Positions 1-9,208 of a stretch of DNA of 64,000 nucleotides are shown piece by piece; the stretch's first letter is position 1, and each line of letters opens with the position of its first letter. The position numbers and the translations under genes were made by a program. The stretch lies in assembly GCA_025504975.1 (NCBI GenBank), contig JANUWI010000006.1, positions 186,001-250,000 on the forward strand, given 5' to 3'. Source of the DNA: Plenodomus lindquistii (taxonomy: Eukaryota; Ascomycota; Dothideomycetes; Pleosporales; Leptosphaeriaceae). The notes below the pieces were generated by a model that was given only the letters and a program-made list of their open reading frames with translations, was not told the DNA's origin and made no database searches.

Positions 1-614
1 GACAGAGGATGACGTATGCGCTGGGGCTTGGGCCCGCCGTCCGCCATTGACCTTCGTCGAGCCTGCCAAGGATTGACGTGCTGCAGGGGCCAGGAGTCGA
101 ATCGCCTGCTTGGGTAACAAGTCGAGCTCGTCACCCAGACGACTCTGTGATCGTGTTGCGTCTCTGTATGAGCTATTTGTCCTTCTCCCTATCGGATGTC
201 CGCACAGGTAAGCTCCGATCTCAACGTCACACAAGCAGGCCCGATAAGCAGCGGCTGCAATCGGAACACCATGAATTCATGCTGTTCGCTAGCAATATCA
301 TTGTACTGTGTAGACCATCTATCACATGCAGAGGTAGGGCAAAACCATACTCCTCGAGCATCAGCAGAGGCATCCATCCCATTATCCAAAAGCCAGCCAG
401 GACGGGTATAGGGCGGCTCAAGTCCTCAGAAAGCGCCAAAGCTCACCTATTGATGCTGCCGTGGACCGTAGAATCCAGGTATCCAGATTGCGCCTGTGAA
501 GATGGACAGTCAAGTCGACCATATCCCATACGCCCATGAACAAGTATGCAAATCACTCGTAACCAAGATGCGGACAAAGGAAACAAAGAGACATCATGCG
601 ACCGATGCATGCAC
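1..614. other. Gene-free left edge
   Basis: No reading frame here looks like a protein, and I see no tRNA, repeat or splice-linked exons. It is probably the 3' flank of the gene at 615-1174 plus intergenic DNA. Confidence 0.5.
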
Positions 615-1174
615 TCACGCGTCAACAAACTCGTACTCCTCGTCCTCGGGGGCTACATTGCGTCGCTTGGGGCGTGTTGACGGTCCCTCGTCGTCGGCAT
701 CAATGTCTAGCACCTCGTACTCGTTCTTGATAAGGGTGTCCGTCTCCTTGGTCTCAAAACGCTCAATAGCCTTGTCAAGGGCGTGATTCAAGATCTGGCT
801 GCCATGGCTGGGACCACGAAAGGCATCGTACGAGTATGCGATCTCGGCGTCGGGGGCAGTCGAAGGGTGCTCGATCTCCTCGTCAGCCGACGACTCGTCG
901 CTGGCCGAAGCCATGTCTTTGCTGAGGGCGGTACGAGCCTTCATGGGGCCAGGGTACGAGGACCTAACTATGTTAGCATTCACTCATATCTCATGACAGG
1001 AACAACATACTTGATGTGAGGAAGGATCTTGGCAGGGCGAGGCTTGCTATCGCTCTCACGGTTGCCTGGTCCAAAATGCTGTCCATGCGCCCACTTGACC
1101 CTCGAGTTCTTGTCGCGGTTGAACTCCTTTGCATCAGCGCGGAGATCGCCAGTGTACATCTGCTCGGCCGACAT
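615..1174 (-). CDS. Acidic conserved fungal hypothetical protein (170 aa)
   Basis: Two exons, 1174-1011 and 963-615, are joined across a 47-bp intron with a GTATGT donor and a TTAG acceptor. The junction codon is AA|G (Lys), giving ...LPHIK-SSYPG.... The start is the first ATG of the frame and the stop is TGA at 617-615. The N-terminal part is basic and rich in Asp, Arg and Lys (DLRADAKEFNRDKNSRVKW). The C-terminal half is strongly acidic and low in complexity (SDESSADEEIEH, DIDADDEG, EDEEYEFVDA), with a short basic patch RPKRRN that could be a nuclear signal. No enzyme motif, signal peptide or membrane segment is visible. I do not recognise the family. The composition suggests a disordered, perhaps nuclear, protein. 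Confidence 0.75.
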
Positions 1175-2175
1175 GATGATGATGCTTGCGGCGGTTCTTG
1201 ACTTTGAGGTGTTGGACTAGTCCAGTCTGTTTCTAGTAGACGACTCTAAGTTGTAGCGCTGGCGCTATGTGGTTGGAGGTTGACGTGCTTCGTGGTAGGT
1301 GACTAGGTAGATTAGGTGGATGGGAAAAGGCAAACAGTGGGCAAGTAGAGGTATGGAGATTGGCAGTATGCAGGTCTGATATGAAGGAGGCGGGAGCGGG
1401 TGACTGGTAGCGGCTGTCTTGTGAATGACTCTAAGGCGTGACTCGAGTTCCAAGGTAGAAGGGGCCTATGCTGTTGAGAGTGAGTGGCTATGCAGGTGAG
1501 GGAGATTGTGTTTATTGAACGGCTAGGCAGATGTTTACGACAGAGGCGTACCGCCCTTTATGAGGTCAAAGGCGCATGCGCTCCCCGCTTCTTTGTGGTT
1601 CCCGATAAGGAGGGCTGAGGTATTGGTAGCCTCATGACCTCGCGCCCACGTTCCGGCTCACCGAGGCCCGCATCAGCCCCGATTTCACATCCGGTTTGAC
1701 TCTCCCATGATTGCATCATCGCTAAATCATGCGCCTTGATTGCAACCGTGGGTGAGTTGGAGGCTGTGCTGCCATGGACGCATGGATCTGGCGCTGTTGG
1801 TCGCATCCCGGCGGCCGATGTGGGGTCCACCTCCACACCCCAGACAGCAGCAGTAACGGCACTCAACAGTCACCGTGCCTTGGATCGTAACCTGCGCAAC
1901 CTCGATAAGCATCCGGAATTGGCCGCCGGCCAGCCTGCGCCTCTGCTCAGCTGGATTGAAGCCAGTCAGCCATCTACCATTCGTGGCGAGTAGGAGCAGC
2001 CGGCGTCATCCATCGACCATGTCTAACTCGTACAGTGGAATGCTGTTCCGTCTCACGCTCGACATCAGCCGCCCAGAATTGTCCATCAATCAGCTATCAT
2101 ACAGCAGCAACGTGCTAGGCAGACGCAGCCTTCCTCTGACAGCCGCCGTCGCCGTCACTGCCGAGGCCGCCTGCT
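1175..2175. other. Intergenic, no gene seen
   Basis: This lies between the start of the acidic protein gene and the stop of ATL1. The short ORFs have no family resemblance and no splice partners. It contains the promoter of the left gene and the 3' flank of ATL1. Confidence 0.5.
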
Positions 2176-2817
2176 TCAAGCATGGTACGCGGCCTCGTCC
2201 TCTGCCTCCTCATCGCTGCTCTCCACCAATCCAGCCTCGCTCGGAAGCATGTCAGGGAACCACCCATATTCTGCAAGGTTCACAGTGTACTGTGCCATAG
2301 CATCTTGGCTAACCTCCACTCCCTCTCTCCTCAGCGCTAAAGCCTGTTGACCAGCAGCACTGGGCCCTCTTTATCATCATGTCAATGCAGTTGTACAATC
2401 AGGACAGAGGCTCAATAGTGATGTGTAGTGACGAACCTCGGACTGATGCCGCCTTTGGCGTTAATCACGCGCTGCCAAGGCACATTACCACTGTGAAACC
2501 TGGGACTGGCTTTGCTGCCATCGGTCGATGGCGATGGCAGGTTCTTGAGACAGACTCCGACTTGTCTTCGATGTCACGCGTTAGTGCCGTAGCTGCATGG
2601 CCGCGTAATGTCCACGGGTGTTACCTTGGACATTCAGCTGGGTTGCAGAGACAAGGTCAGTAACTGGACATCGTCATCTGAAAGTGACCTCACGCTTCCC
2701 TACCAGCCTAGCAATGTGCCCGTAGCTGGTGACTTTGCCGTGCGGTATCTCTTGTATCGCCTCGTAGACTGTAGTGTACCACAGCCATACCTCTTCGGAG
2801 CGCTCTTTAGGCGCCAT
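2176..2817 (-). CDS. Alkyltransferase-like DNA repair protein (149 aa)
   Basis: ATL proteins bind O6-alkylguanine without removing the alkyl group and hand the lesion to nucleotide excision repair. There are four exons: 2817-2694, 2637-2625 (13 nt), 2565-2437 and 2359-2176. They encode 149 residues and the lengths sum to a multiple of three. The N-terminus ends in the family block PHGKVTSYGHIARLVGK. The microexon supplies P-E-C-P and is followed by RQVGVCLKNLP. The active-site motif is PWQR at about residues 75-78, with Trp in place of the acceptor Cys of true MGMT (PCHR); this defines ATL. EYGWFP near the end is also conserved. The C-terminus adds an acidic tail (ESSDEEAEDEAA) beyond the roughly 108 aa of the S. 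pombe protein. The start at MAPKERSEEV fits the family. Intron 2 has a perfect ACTAAC branch point. BUD13 is divergent, with 159 bp between start codons. Confidence 0.92.
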
Positions 2818-2976
2818 AGCGGTTGCGTGGGGTGGTGAGTGTGAGAAGCGCATCGACGCGACTCCTAAGGTAATCACATGAGACACGCCAAGTCACGTGT
2901 GCCAAGCCTCATACAATTCGACGTTCAACGTTCGACTTTCGCGATTGCGCTCGTCGCAACAACCTTCACTCACAAA
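2818..2976. promoter_or_regulatory. Compact bidirectional promoter ATL1/BUD13
   Basis: Only 159 bp separate the two start codons, so both 5' UTRs and core promoters must share this stretch. No TATA box is obvious. Confidence 0.55.
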
Positions 2977-4018
2977 ATGTCCCTCGCTGATTACTTGGCG
3001 AAAAATTACCTTACCGCCGACTCGGAAAAGAAGTCGAAAAAACGAAAGCGGAAGAATAAGGATGGTGGCCTCGTAATCGACGACGACGACAATTTGGGCT
3101 GGAAAGACAAGGCCGATGACGACGATGAAGATGCACCGGTGATTAGCAAGTCCCATCTTCGAATTTCAAAGATCTGAACATCTACTAACACGCTCTACAG
3201 TGGGCGGAGGTCACCTCAAGAAATCCAAGAAAAAGTCGAAAGGCACCAATGCCGCAATATGGACATCCGTAGGCGTCGCAGCGCCCTCTCACGCCGAACA
3301 ACTAGCCGCAGATGCTGCAGCTGCAGACGCCATCATTGCCGGGACCGCAGCAGAGCGCGAGAATGCCGCCCTTGCAGAAGACGAAGCTCCAGAGATGGTA
3401 GAAGCAGATGGGGTACGGAGGATGGAATCCGGTGCAAAAGCTGGTTTGCAAACGGCTGCAGAAATCACAGCAGCCATGGAGAAAAAGCAGAACGAGGAGA
3501 AGCGCAAGGCAGAAGAAGTGGCGAAGGAGATGGGCAGCGCGGCGCAAGAGACAATATACCGAGATGCCAGTGGTCGCATCATCAACGTTGCGATGAAGCG
3601 TGCAGAGGCAAGGAAGAAGGTTGAGGAAGAAGAGCGCAAGAAAATGGAGAAGGAGAAGGCAGCGCGAGGAGACGTGCAGAATGCTGAAGCGGCAAAGAGG
3701 AAGCAGAAGTTACAGGATGCGAAGACCATGACAATAGCGCGGTACGCAGACGATGCAGAGCTTAATGATGAGCTGAAAGAGAGGGGTCATTGGAATGATC
3801 CCGCGTCGGGTTTTCTGCGCAAGAAGAAGGCTGGACGCAGTATCACAGGGAAACCACTATACCAAGGTCCTTACCAACCGAATCGATATGGCATTCGACC
3901 TGGACATCGGTGGGATGGCGTGGATCGGGGTAATGGGTTCGAGAAGCAATGGTTCGATTCCCGAAACCGCAAGGCTAACATCGAGAAGCTGGAATACCAG
4001 TGGCAACAGGATGAGTAA
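2977..4018 (+). CDS. Pre-mRNA splicing factor BUD13/CWC26 (328 aa)
   Basis: Bud13 is a subunit of the RES complex in the activated spliceosome and helps splicing of weak introns and nuclear retention of pre-mRNA. Exons are 2977-3145 and 3201-4018. The N-terminus is the family signature MSLADYLAKNYL, followed by a Lys/Arg-rich run and an acidic DDDDNLGWK block. The centre is Ala/Glu/Lys-rich coiled coil. The C-terminus contains the conserved GRSITGKPLYQGPYQPNRYG, then NRYGIRPGHRWDGVDRGNGFE and a final EYQW that contact Snu17/Ist3. The 55-bp intron has no usable GT donor: only a GC donor, A|GCAAGT, with branch CTACTAAC and acceptor CTACAG, restores the frame, giving ...DAPVI-M-GGGHLKK. Length is close to that of fungal orthologues. 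Confidence 0.93.
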
Positions 4019-5325
4019 AGATCCGAGCCCTTTGGGACTTTCAGGTTCCTCAAGTTCGATGAATTTCTCAAGCATAGCGTGGCGTTTGGGCACAGGTCAT
4101 GGCGGCCATATTTATTGCTTTAGACACGGAAGGCTCGTCAGAATTTCTGAATTGTGACTTCACAAGACTCTTGAAATGTTGTCCTTCTTCGCGATCTTTC
4201 TGTGGAACTGGGCATCACTCTTATTGGACCCTCGACACCTCCGCTGTATGACAATTCCCACACTATGATGATTTTCTCATGATGGGTGCATTCTTGCGGG
4301 CAATGGAGCCATTTGAGGAGCTATAGCTCTTACTCTAGTCTTACAGTGCTCTTCTCCCAAAACGCTTGTTTCTGGGTACCGTATTCGGCAGGAAAACTAG
4401 AGTACACTTCTGAAACAAACTCATTTAGGATCTCACCTGGATGATCATATTTTTTGTTCGGTTCCAGGTAGCAGAGATCCTTCCAAGGCGCCACACGCCC
4501 AAAGACACCGCATCGTATCTCTTGAATTGACCTGATGACAGAGACGAGGAACCAAGGTTCAACGAAACACGGCGTTTGCACAGGTCATTGTTTGTCGTCT
4601 CTTCGCTGGTGGCCTGTTCCCCTCCTGATGATGTACTGAGCGATGATGCAGTGGTCACTTCGGCGTTGCTGGTTCGGCTGCCTGTTCTCTGTGTAGCCTC
4701 ATCCATATCAACAACGAAGCTACGTTGAAGGACTACACAGCATATATCAGGCTTCGATACGGACAAGGGCTACGGCGACCAGGCTGTGCACAAGGTGGGC
4801 GGATGCTCAGCCGCACAGACCCGAAGATTCGGGCCGTTTGATCAGACAAGACATCGTATTGACAATGTTGGACAGTTGCTCTACTGTTAAGTTTCTAAGT
4901 GATGAGGTAGGGGTGACCCTGCCAGGATGTAGGTAGTGACTGGCTGAAGGTTGAGGCTCAACGAAGCCAACAAGCTTTGGGTCAGGTTAACATTCAGCGC
5001 GAGCGTGCCACCCCAGTGCTTAAACTTACTTTTTATGGAAAGTCGGAACGCAGTAAGAGCAAGGGTCTGGTGGCCTACGATACTACCCTACCTATGCCAG
5101 CACCACAAACCGAAAATCGAATTGTGTTAGAGCCTGTAACACCTCTTAGGGAACGTGTGCTCGATGCATGAATGATTGTATTGTGCATATAAGTATTTGG
5201 GCTATCTGAATGAGTGTCCGACGTCTCCCTTGAAAGTGCGTAGATTTGAGCTTCTCTCAATCACGCTATATTCTCTCTACTGCAACATCATATGGCTAGA
5301 ACTGCGCTTCCATGCGCTGATAGTT
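4019..5325. other. Intergenic with one weak ORF
   Basis: This is the 3' flank of BUD13 and of the secreted EF-hand gene. Apart from the doubtful ORF at 4330-4581 (minus), nothing resembles a gene. The stretch near 4850-5200 is noticeably more AT-rich. Confidence 0.45.
4330..4581 (-). CDS. Doubtful hypothetical ORF
   Basis: An 83-codon open frame whose end (residues such as APWKDLCYLEPNKKYDHPGE and NEFVSEVYSSFPAEYGTQKQ) has a protein-like composition. A second overlapping frame at 4425-4766 is Ser/Thr-rich, so the two could be exons of one gene, but I found no junction I trust. No family is recognised. It may be a decayed gene. Confidence 0.2.
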   Translation of the reverse strand: MQTPCFVEPWFLVSVIRSIQEIRCGVFGRVAPWKDLCYLEPNKKYDHPGEILNEFVSEVYSSFPAEYGTQKQAFWEKSTVRLE

Positions 5326-5795
5326 CTAAACAGCTTCGTCGATAGTGATGACGCCATCCTGATTAGAGTCGTGCCTTTATTTAATTCAACGTCAGTACAT
5401 TCTGCATCTAACGGGAAATACCATATGTTAAGAAAGAACTTTCGCACTTACTCCTCAAACCACTTGACCCATACCTCATTTTCCCCATTAACCCCCATAT
5501 ACTCCAGGTAGCGAGCTAGACTGATACTGCCCGCACCTTCCGTATCAGCTTCCATGAAAGATGTCTTGATAGAGTCTGAACGTTCAACCAGTCCAAGTGG
5601 AAGGTCCCGTTTCACCGAGCGGCTTCGACAGCCGCCATCGCAATTGCAGCAGAAAATGTTGCATTTTCCGTGTGCGCAGCATGGTGTACCATTCGTGCCA
5701 TCGCCGCACGAGCCAGTCGTCGGTCCGTCGCAGCACTCGGCGGTAGCCAAGGGAAGGAGTGCGGTAATGGAAACGATCCAGGACAAGTACAACAT
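5326..5795 (-). CDS. Small secreted Cys-rich protein with EF-hand (130 aa)
   Basis: Exons 5795-5452 and 5374-5326 are joined across a 77-bp intron (GTAAGT donor, TACTGAC branch, AAAG acceptor). The first ATG that gives a signal peptide is at 5795: MLYLSWIVSITALLPLATAE is hydrophobic and ends in a plausible ALATA-type cleavage site. Next comes a Cys-dense segment with eight Cys in about 30 residues (pattern CC...C...CC...C...CC.C...C), then a Lys-Arg (SVKRD) that could be a Kex2 site. The C-terminal half has a degenerate EF-hand (EADTEGAGSISLARYLEY) and, split by the intron, a canonical calcium loop DSNQDGVITIDE. Secreted and possibly calcium-binding. Size and Cys content are effector-like, but no function can be assigned. 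Confidence 0.72.
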
Positions 5796-6440
5796 CGTAA
5801 AAGTTGGGGGCAATAGATCGTGAGAAGAGAGTAAAGTAGGTGTAATGATAATGCTTTGGGTGTACAGCAAAGTGATTCTGTGCTTCGTAGTGGGAAATCT
5901 GAGCGACAACGCCAGAACGAAGAGCTTTATACATCTCACAGAGTCAAACTTGTCCTGAAATCATTACACTGCAGCGACTATCATCTCCCAGAACTCCCTT
6001 CATTTGAAGCAGTCACAGTCAGCACAACAGGGCTTCATTTGCAGTCTTCTTCTGATTCATGGGAATCATCTCAGGGCCTACATGCTACTATGTCCACACA
6101 GTGTTAGTACAGTCAGATATTTAACAATCGGTGTAAGACTATGAAGGTGTAGGTCAATTTCCCTGCATTCCATGTGATGATCCACCCGCATCGATGCCGT
6201 ACGGGTGGAAACACACCTATGCTGACAATGTACAGAATGAATACCAGTTGACTGAAAGACATGATGTGAGAGCAAATGTAAAATCACGACATGTCGACTT
6301 TGATGCCGAACCGAGCTCCGTCGGAATGTACGAGCGTTTTGCACAACACGACCTGTGGCGGAATCACTCAGTACATTCTCAAATCATCAGACATTACTTA
6401 ACGCCTACTAGTGAAGACTTGACGATTTGTATCGATCTCA

Positions 6441-6584
6441 AAGTCGCACAAGTATGACATTTAAAGACTTACTGATCATCGGTCTTCATCAATATCACCG
6501 GACATCACCATATCCATTGTCTACCGCTATGCAATCAAGACTTGAAGATCAGAGTCAGCCTTGAAGTCGCACAAGTATGACATT
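6441..6584 (+). repeat. Short direct duplication, 123-bp spacing
   Basis: A 21-bp block starting AAGTCGCACAAGTATGACAT occurs at 6441-6461 and again, identical, at 6564-6584. Weaker similarity extends on both sides (AGACTTGA upstream, GATCAT downstream). It looks like a decayed tandem duplication of roughly 70 bp. Confidence 0.6.
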
Positions 6585-8716
6585 GAAGGACGGGTACCGA
6601 TCATGTATATCACCAACTTTTCGGCAGTGTTGCCTGATGCTGCGCCTTGGCCCGCGAATACTGCACTTGCTATCGGAAGCAGGTTACTTTCTTATTTCGA
6701 CAAGGTGCAATTTATCGTCCTACCGACCATTGTGTCCATTTCGGTTACGATCCTTGGCTGAGAGAGGTTGTTGGCCTAAGTGCTTTACTTTTTGCTGCCA
6801 TTCTGTTCACCCCAGATTCGATCACCAAGCTGACCTACTAGCTCCGCTGTGTAGTGACAGCCGGTTTCCTCTTGCGACAAAACATTCGGGCACCGTATGC
6901 GCAAACTATCGACTGAATGCTAGCAGATCATGCCGATGTTGAGTTCAGCGTTGAGTCAGGTATTACTCGCTAAGGTGCAGTAAGCCGGATTCATATAACT
7001 CTGACCAGCCCGCTTCGCCTGTATGCTTGTTGCTGCTCAAGCTTTCGCCCCGCGCCAGCCTCCCCTCTTGATTTTCTGAACGGTCAAGGTCGGTACAATT
7101 AGATTAAACATTGCGTCGTCGCTGAAGCACTTGCACGGGCGCCCTACAACTGTACCCCCAAAAGCCTCGCCCCAATAATCAGCAATAAGCATTCCTCACT
7201 CGGATAGTATGCCGGTACTACAGATAGCTTCATCTACCGCAGGTTGGACATCGCGGTTAAAGTGGTCTCACACCGTATTCCTAATGAAACGTCATGCCAG
7301 AATCCAAACGGAGTATACGTCATTCCCCAAGCGCCAGTCAAAGACTAAATGACTTGACCTCGCATAGGAAGGATATGTCGATGTTCCATAAATGTGTGCA
7401 ACCCTATCGCCAGTGCCTGGAGTATTCGTTTTAAGCGCATTAAAAGTGGTCGTGTCGAAACAGAAAGTAGCAAGGTACGGAGGACGTGTAAAGTATAAAG
7501 GGGAACAGACGGACAAGAACAGCCATAGCTACATGAATGATCGCGTGGGTACTAGGCCTGAACGCACTTTAGCACGAGGAAATAGCATCACTAATACAGA
7601 GCCCTTACACTCCTTAAGACCTCACGCTCCCCAAGATCTCCTTAGACTTACTCTTCCGCGCCTCCCTCTTCTCGGCTTTCCTCAGTCCAAACCTCTGTGT
7701 CACTTTCAGTGCATGAGACAATCCCATCGTTGCAGCCAATCTGTTCCACGCGGCGGTGCGGGTTTGCGCTTGATTAAAGGCGGTAGATTTAGCGTGGGAG
7801 ATAGGAAATAGAGTAGTGCGGGAGAGGGCTTATCTTGTTTGGAGGTTAGAAAGCGTGGTCTGAGAAGGGGTGCAAGAGAGAACTCTCTGTAGATAGATTA
7901 GTGAGGATGGTAGCAGACCTGGACAGAGGGGCGGCGGGAGGGTGTCTTTGGAAGATGATGAAGATCGAGAGCGTGTGGACAGTGCGAAACAGGGCTGCAT
8001 GCTATCATTGGCATCATCTTCGTCGTCAATCTCTGTAGCCTACATGAACAACCTACGCCTGGAACAAGGTGGTCTACAGAAAACACCTGCGGCTGAAGAC
8101 TGCTGCTTATATCAATTGGTCGCATTTACGCTCCCAATCTCCATCATCCCTACACTATACTATACCTCAAACTTGCCAAGAAAGAGAAAAAAACAGGCAC
8201 CCATCTCTCATCCTCAAGCGTACGCCACAGGCATACCACTCAATGAGAAAAGACGTCCCCGAATATACTAATCGCCGAGGGACAATTTCTGAAGAAAGGC
8301 GGATTCCGATCGCTGCAATTCGAACTGTGAGGTTCTCTTTTGACCGATTTGAAAAAGACTGTTCTTCGGAAAAGATTGGCATGTCGAATTTGAAAATGCT
8401 GAGAAAGACCTTGCCCACACCAGGTAGTTGTATCAGTACGCAGTAAAAGAGTCAAACGAAAACGCAAAAGCAAAGCAGAGAAGAAACGTGGAACTGGCAT
8501 GTCATGAGAAGATCTAGAATACAGTAAGACTGGAAAATTTCTCCTGGGTGATCGTTACAGTGGAATACTCATATTTCATATAGATTTCCCGTTGGGAAAG
8601 TCCGGACAGCTAATGACGACATCGGCAGTAGAAGGGCTTCCCGTAGCCGCACTGTGGTCTCGAAGGAAACCGGAGTCTCGCAGGAAACAACAACAGGACC
8701 GAAAGATCTCTTCGAA

Positions 8717-9127
8717 TTACGACGCGCTCTCCGTCCGGACGATAGGTATCGTTTGTGCCGTCGTCAATCCGGTCAACAGTCGTAAGGATTGCCGACGCGA
8801 GAATGATGAACGCTTGAAGATGCTTCTGGGTATAAAACAAGGTTGTAAAGACAATGGTGCCGCCTTCGATATCACCTCGATCGGATGAAGGTACGTGTGA
8901 TGTACTGTAACGAATACTTGCCTGTGCCAAGCACCTTGGAGAATGCAGCTTTCAATATCCTTCCCCATCAGACGGCCGATTAAGCAGATCAGGAAGTTTG
9001 CGGTATTGAATGCGTACTTCACAGGCTGCGTCAGCTTGCCATCATAGTCCGCATACCTCGGGATCTCTTCCAGAACTATTGGCGAGCTAAGCTGATATAA
9101 GTCATAGTCCAGTAGGTGAGGTCTCAT
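8717..9127 (-). CDS. Uncharacterised ORF or alternative 3' exon of TRF4
   Basis: The first ~70 codons of this frame (e.g. DYDLYQLSSPIVLEEIPRYA, then LIGRLMGKDIESCILQGAWH) look coding. The tail looks like noise and probably runs past a splice site. It has no recognised domain. It lies just after the TRF4 stop, and a 72-bp GTAAGT...TATAG intron (9212-9141) would join it in frame to TRF4. It could be an alternative C-terminus, a separate gene of uncertain start, or chance. Confidence 0.25.
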   Translation of the reverse strand: MRPHLLDYDLYQLSSPIVLEEIPRYADYDGKLTQPVKYAFNTANFLICLIGRLMGKDIESCILQGAWHRQVFVTVHHTYLHPIEVISKAAPLSLQPCFIPRSIFKRSSFSRRQSLRLLTGLTTAQTIPIVRTESAS

Positions 9128-9208
9128 CCGTCCGAGCTGTCTATACTATGTGAAAGAAGACCAGTGGGGTCAATCGAGCATGTCCTGCTCCAGGTCCAGT
9201 ACAGGAAC

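Larger units (their letters stand above)
5796..9208. other. Gene-poor 3.4-kb region
   Basis: The ORFs here are short, lack family similarity and lack convincing splice partners. It contains a short direct duplication near 6441 and 6564 and a moderately coding-like ORF at 8717-9127 (minus). No transposase or reverse transcriptase motif was seen. It may be degraded, transposon-derived or simply intergenic. Confidence 0.45.

Noticed and set aside
78..539. 153-codon ORF at the left edge
   Set aside because: Composition is non-coding-like, with overlapping ORFs in four frames and no recognisable motif.
7392..8446. Several 75-140 codon ORFs in the gene-poor region
   Set aside because: They begin at non-conserved sites, lack domains, overlap each other on both strands and have no splice-linked partners.
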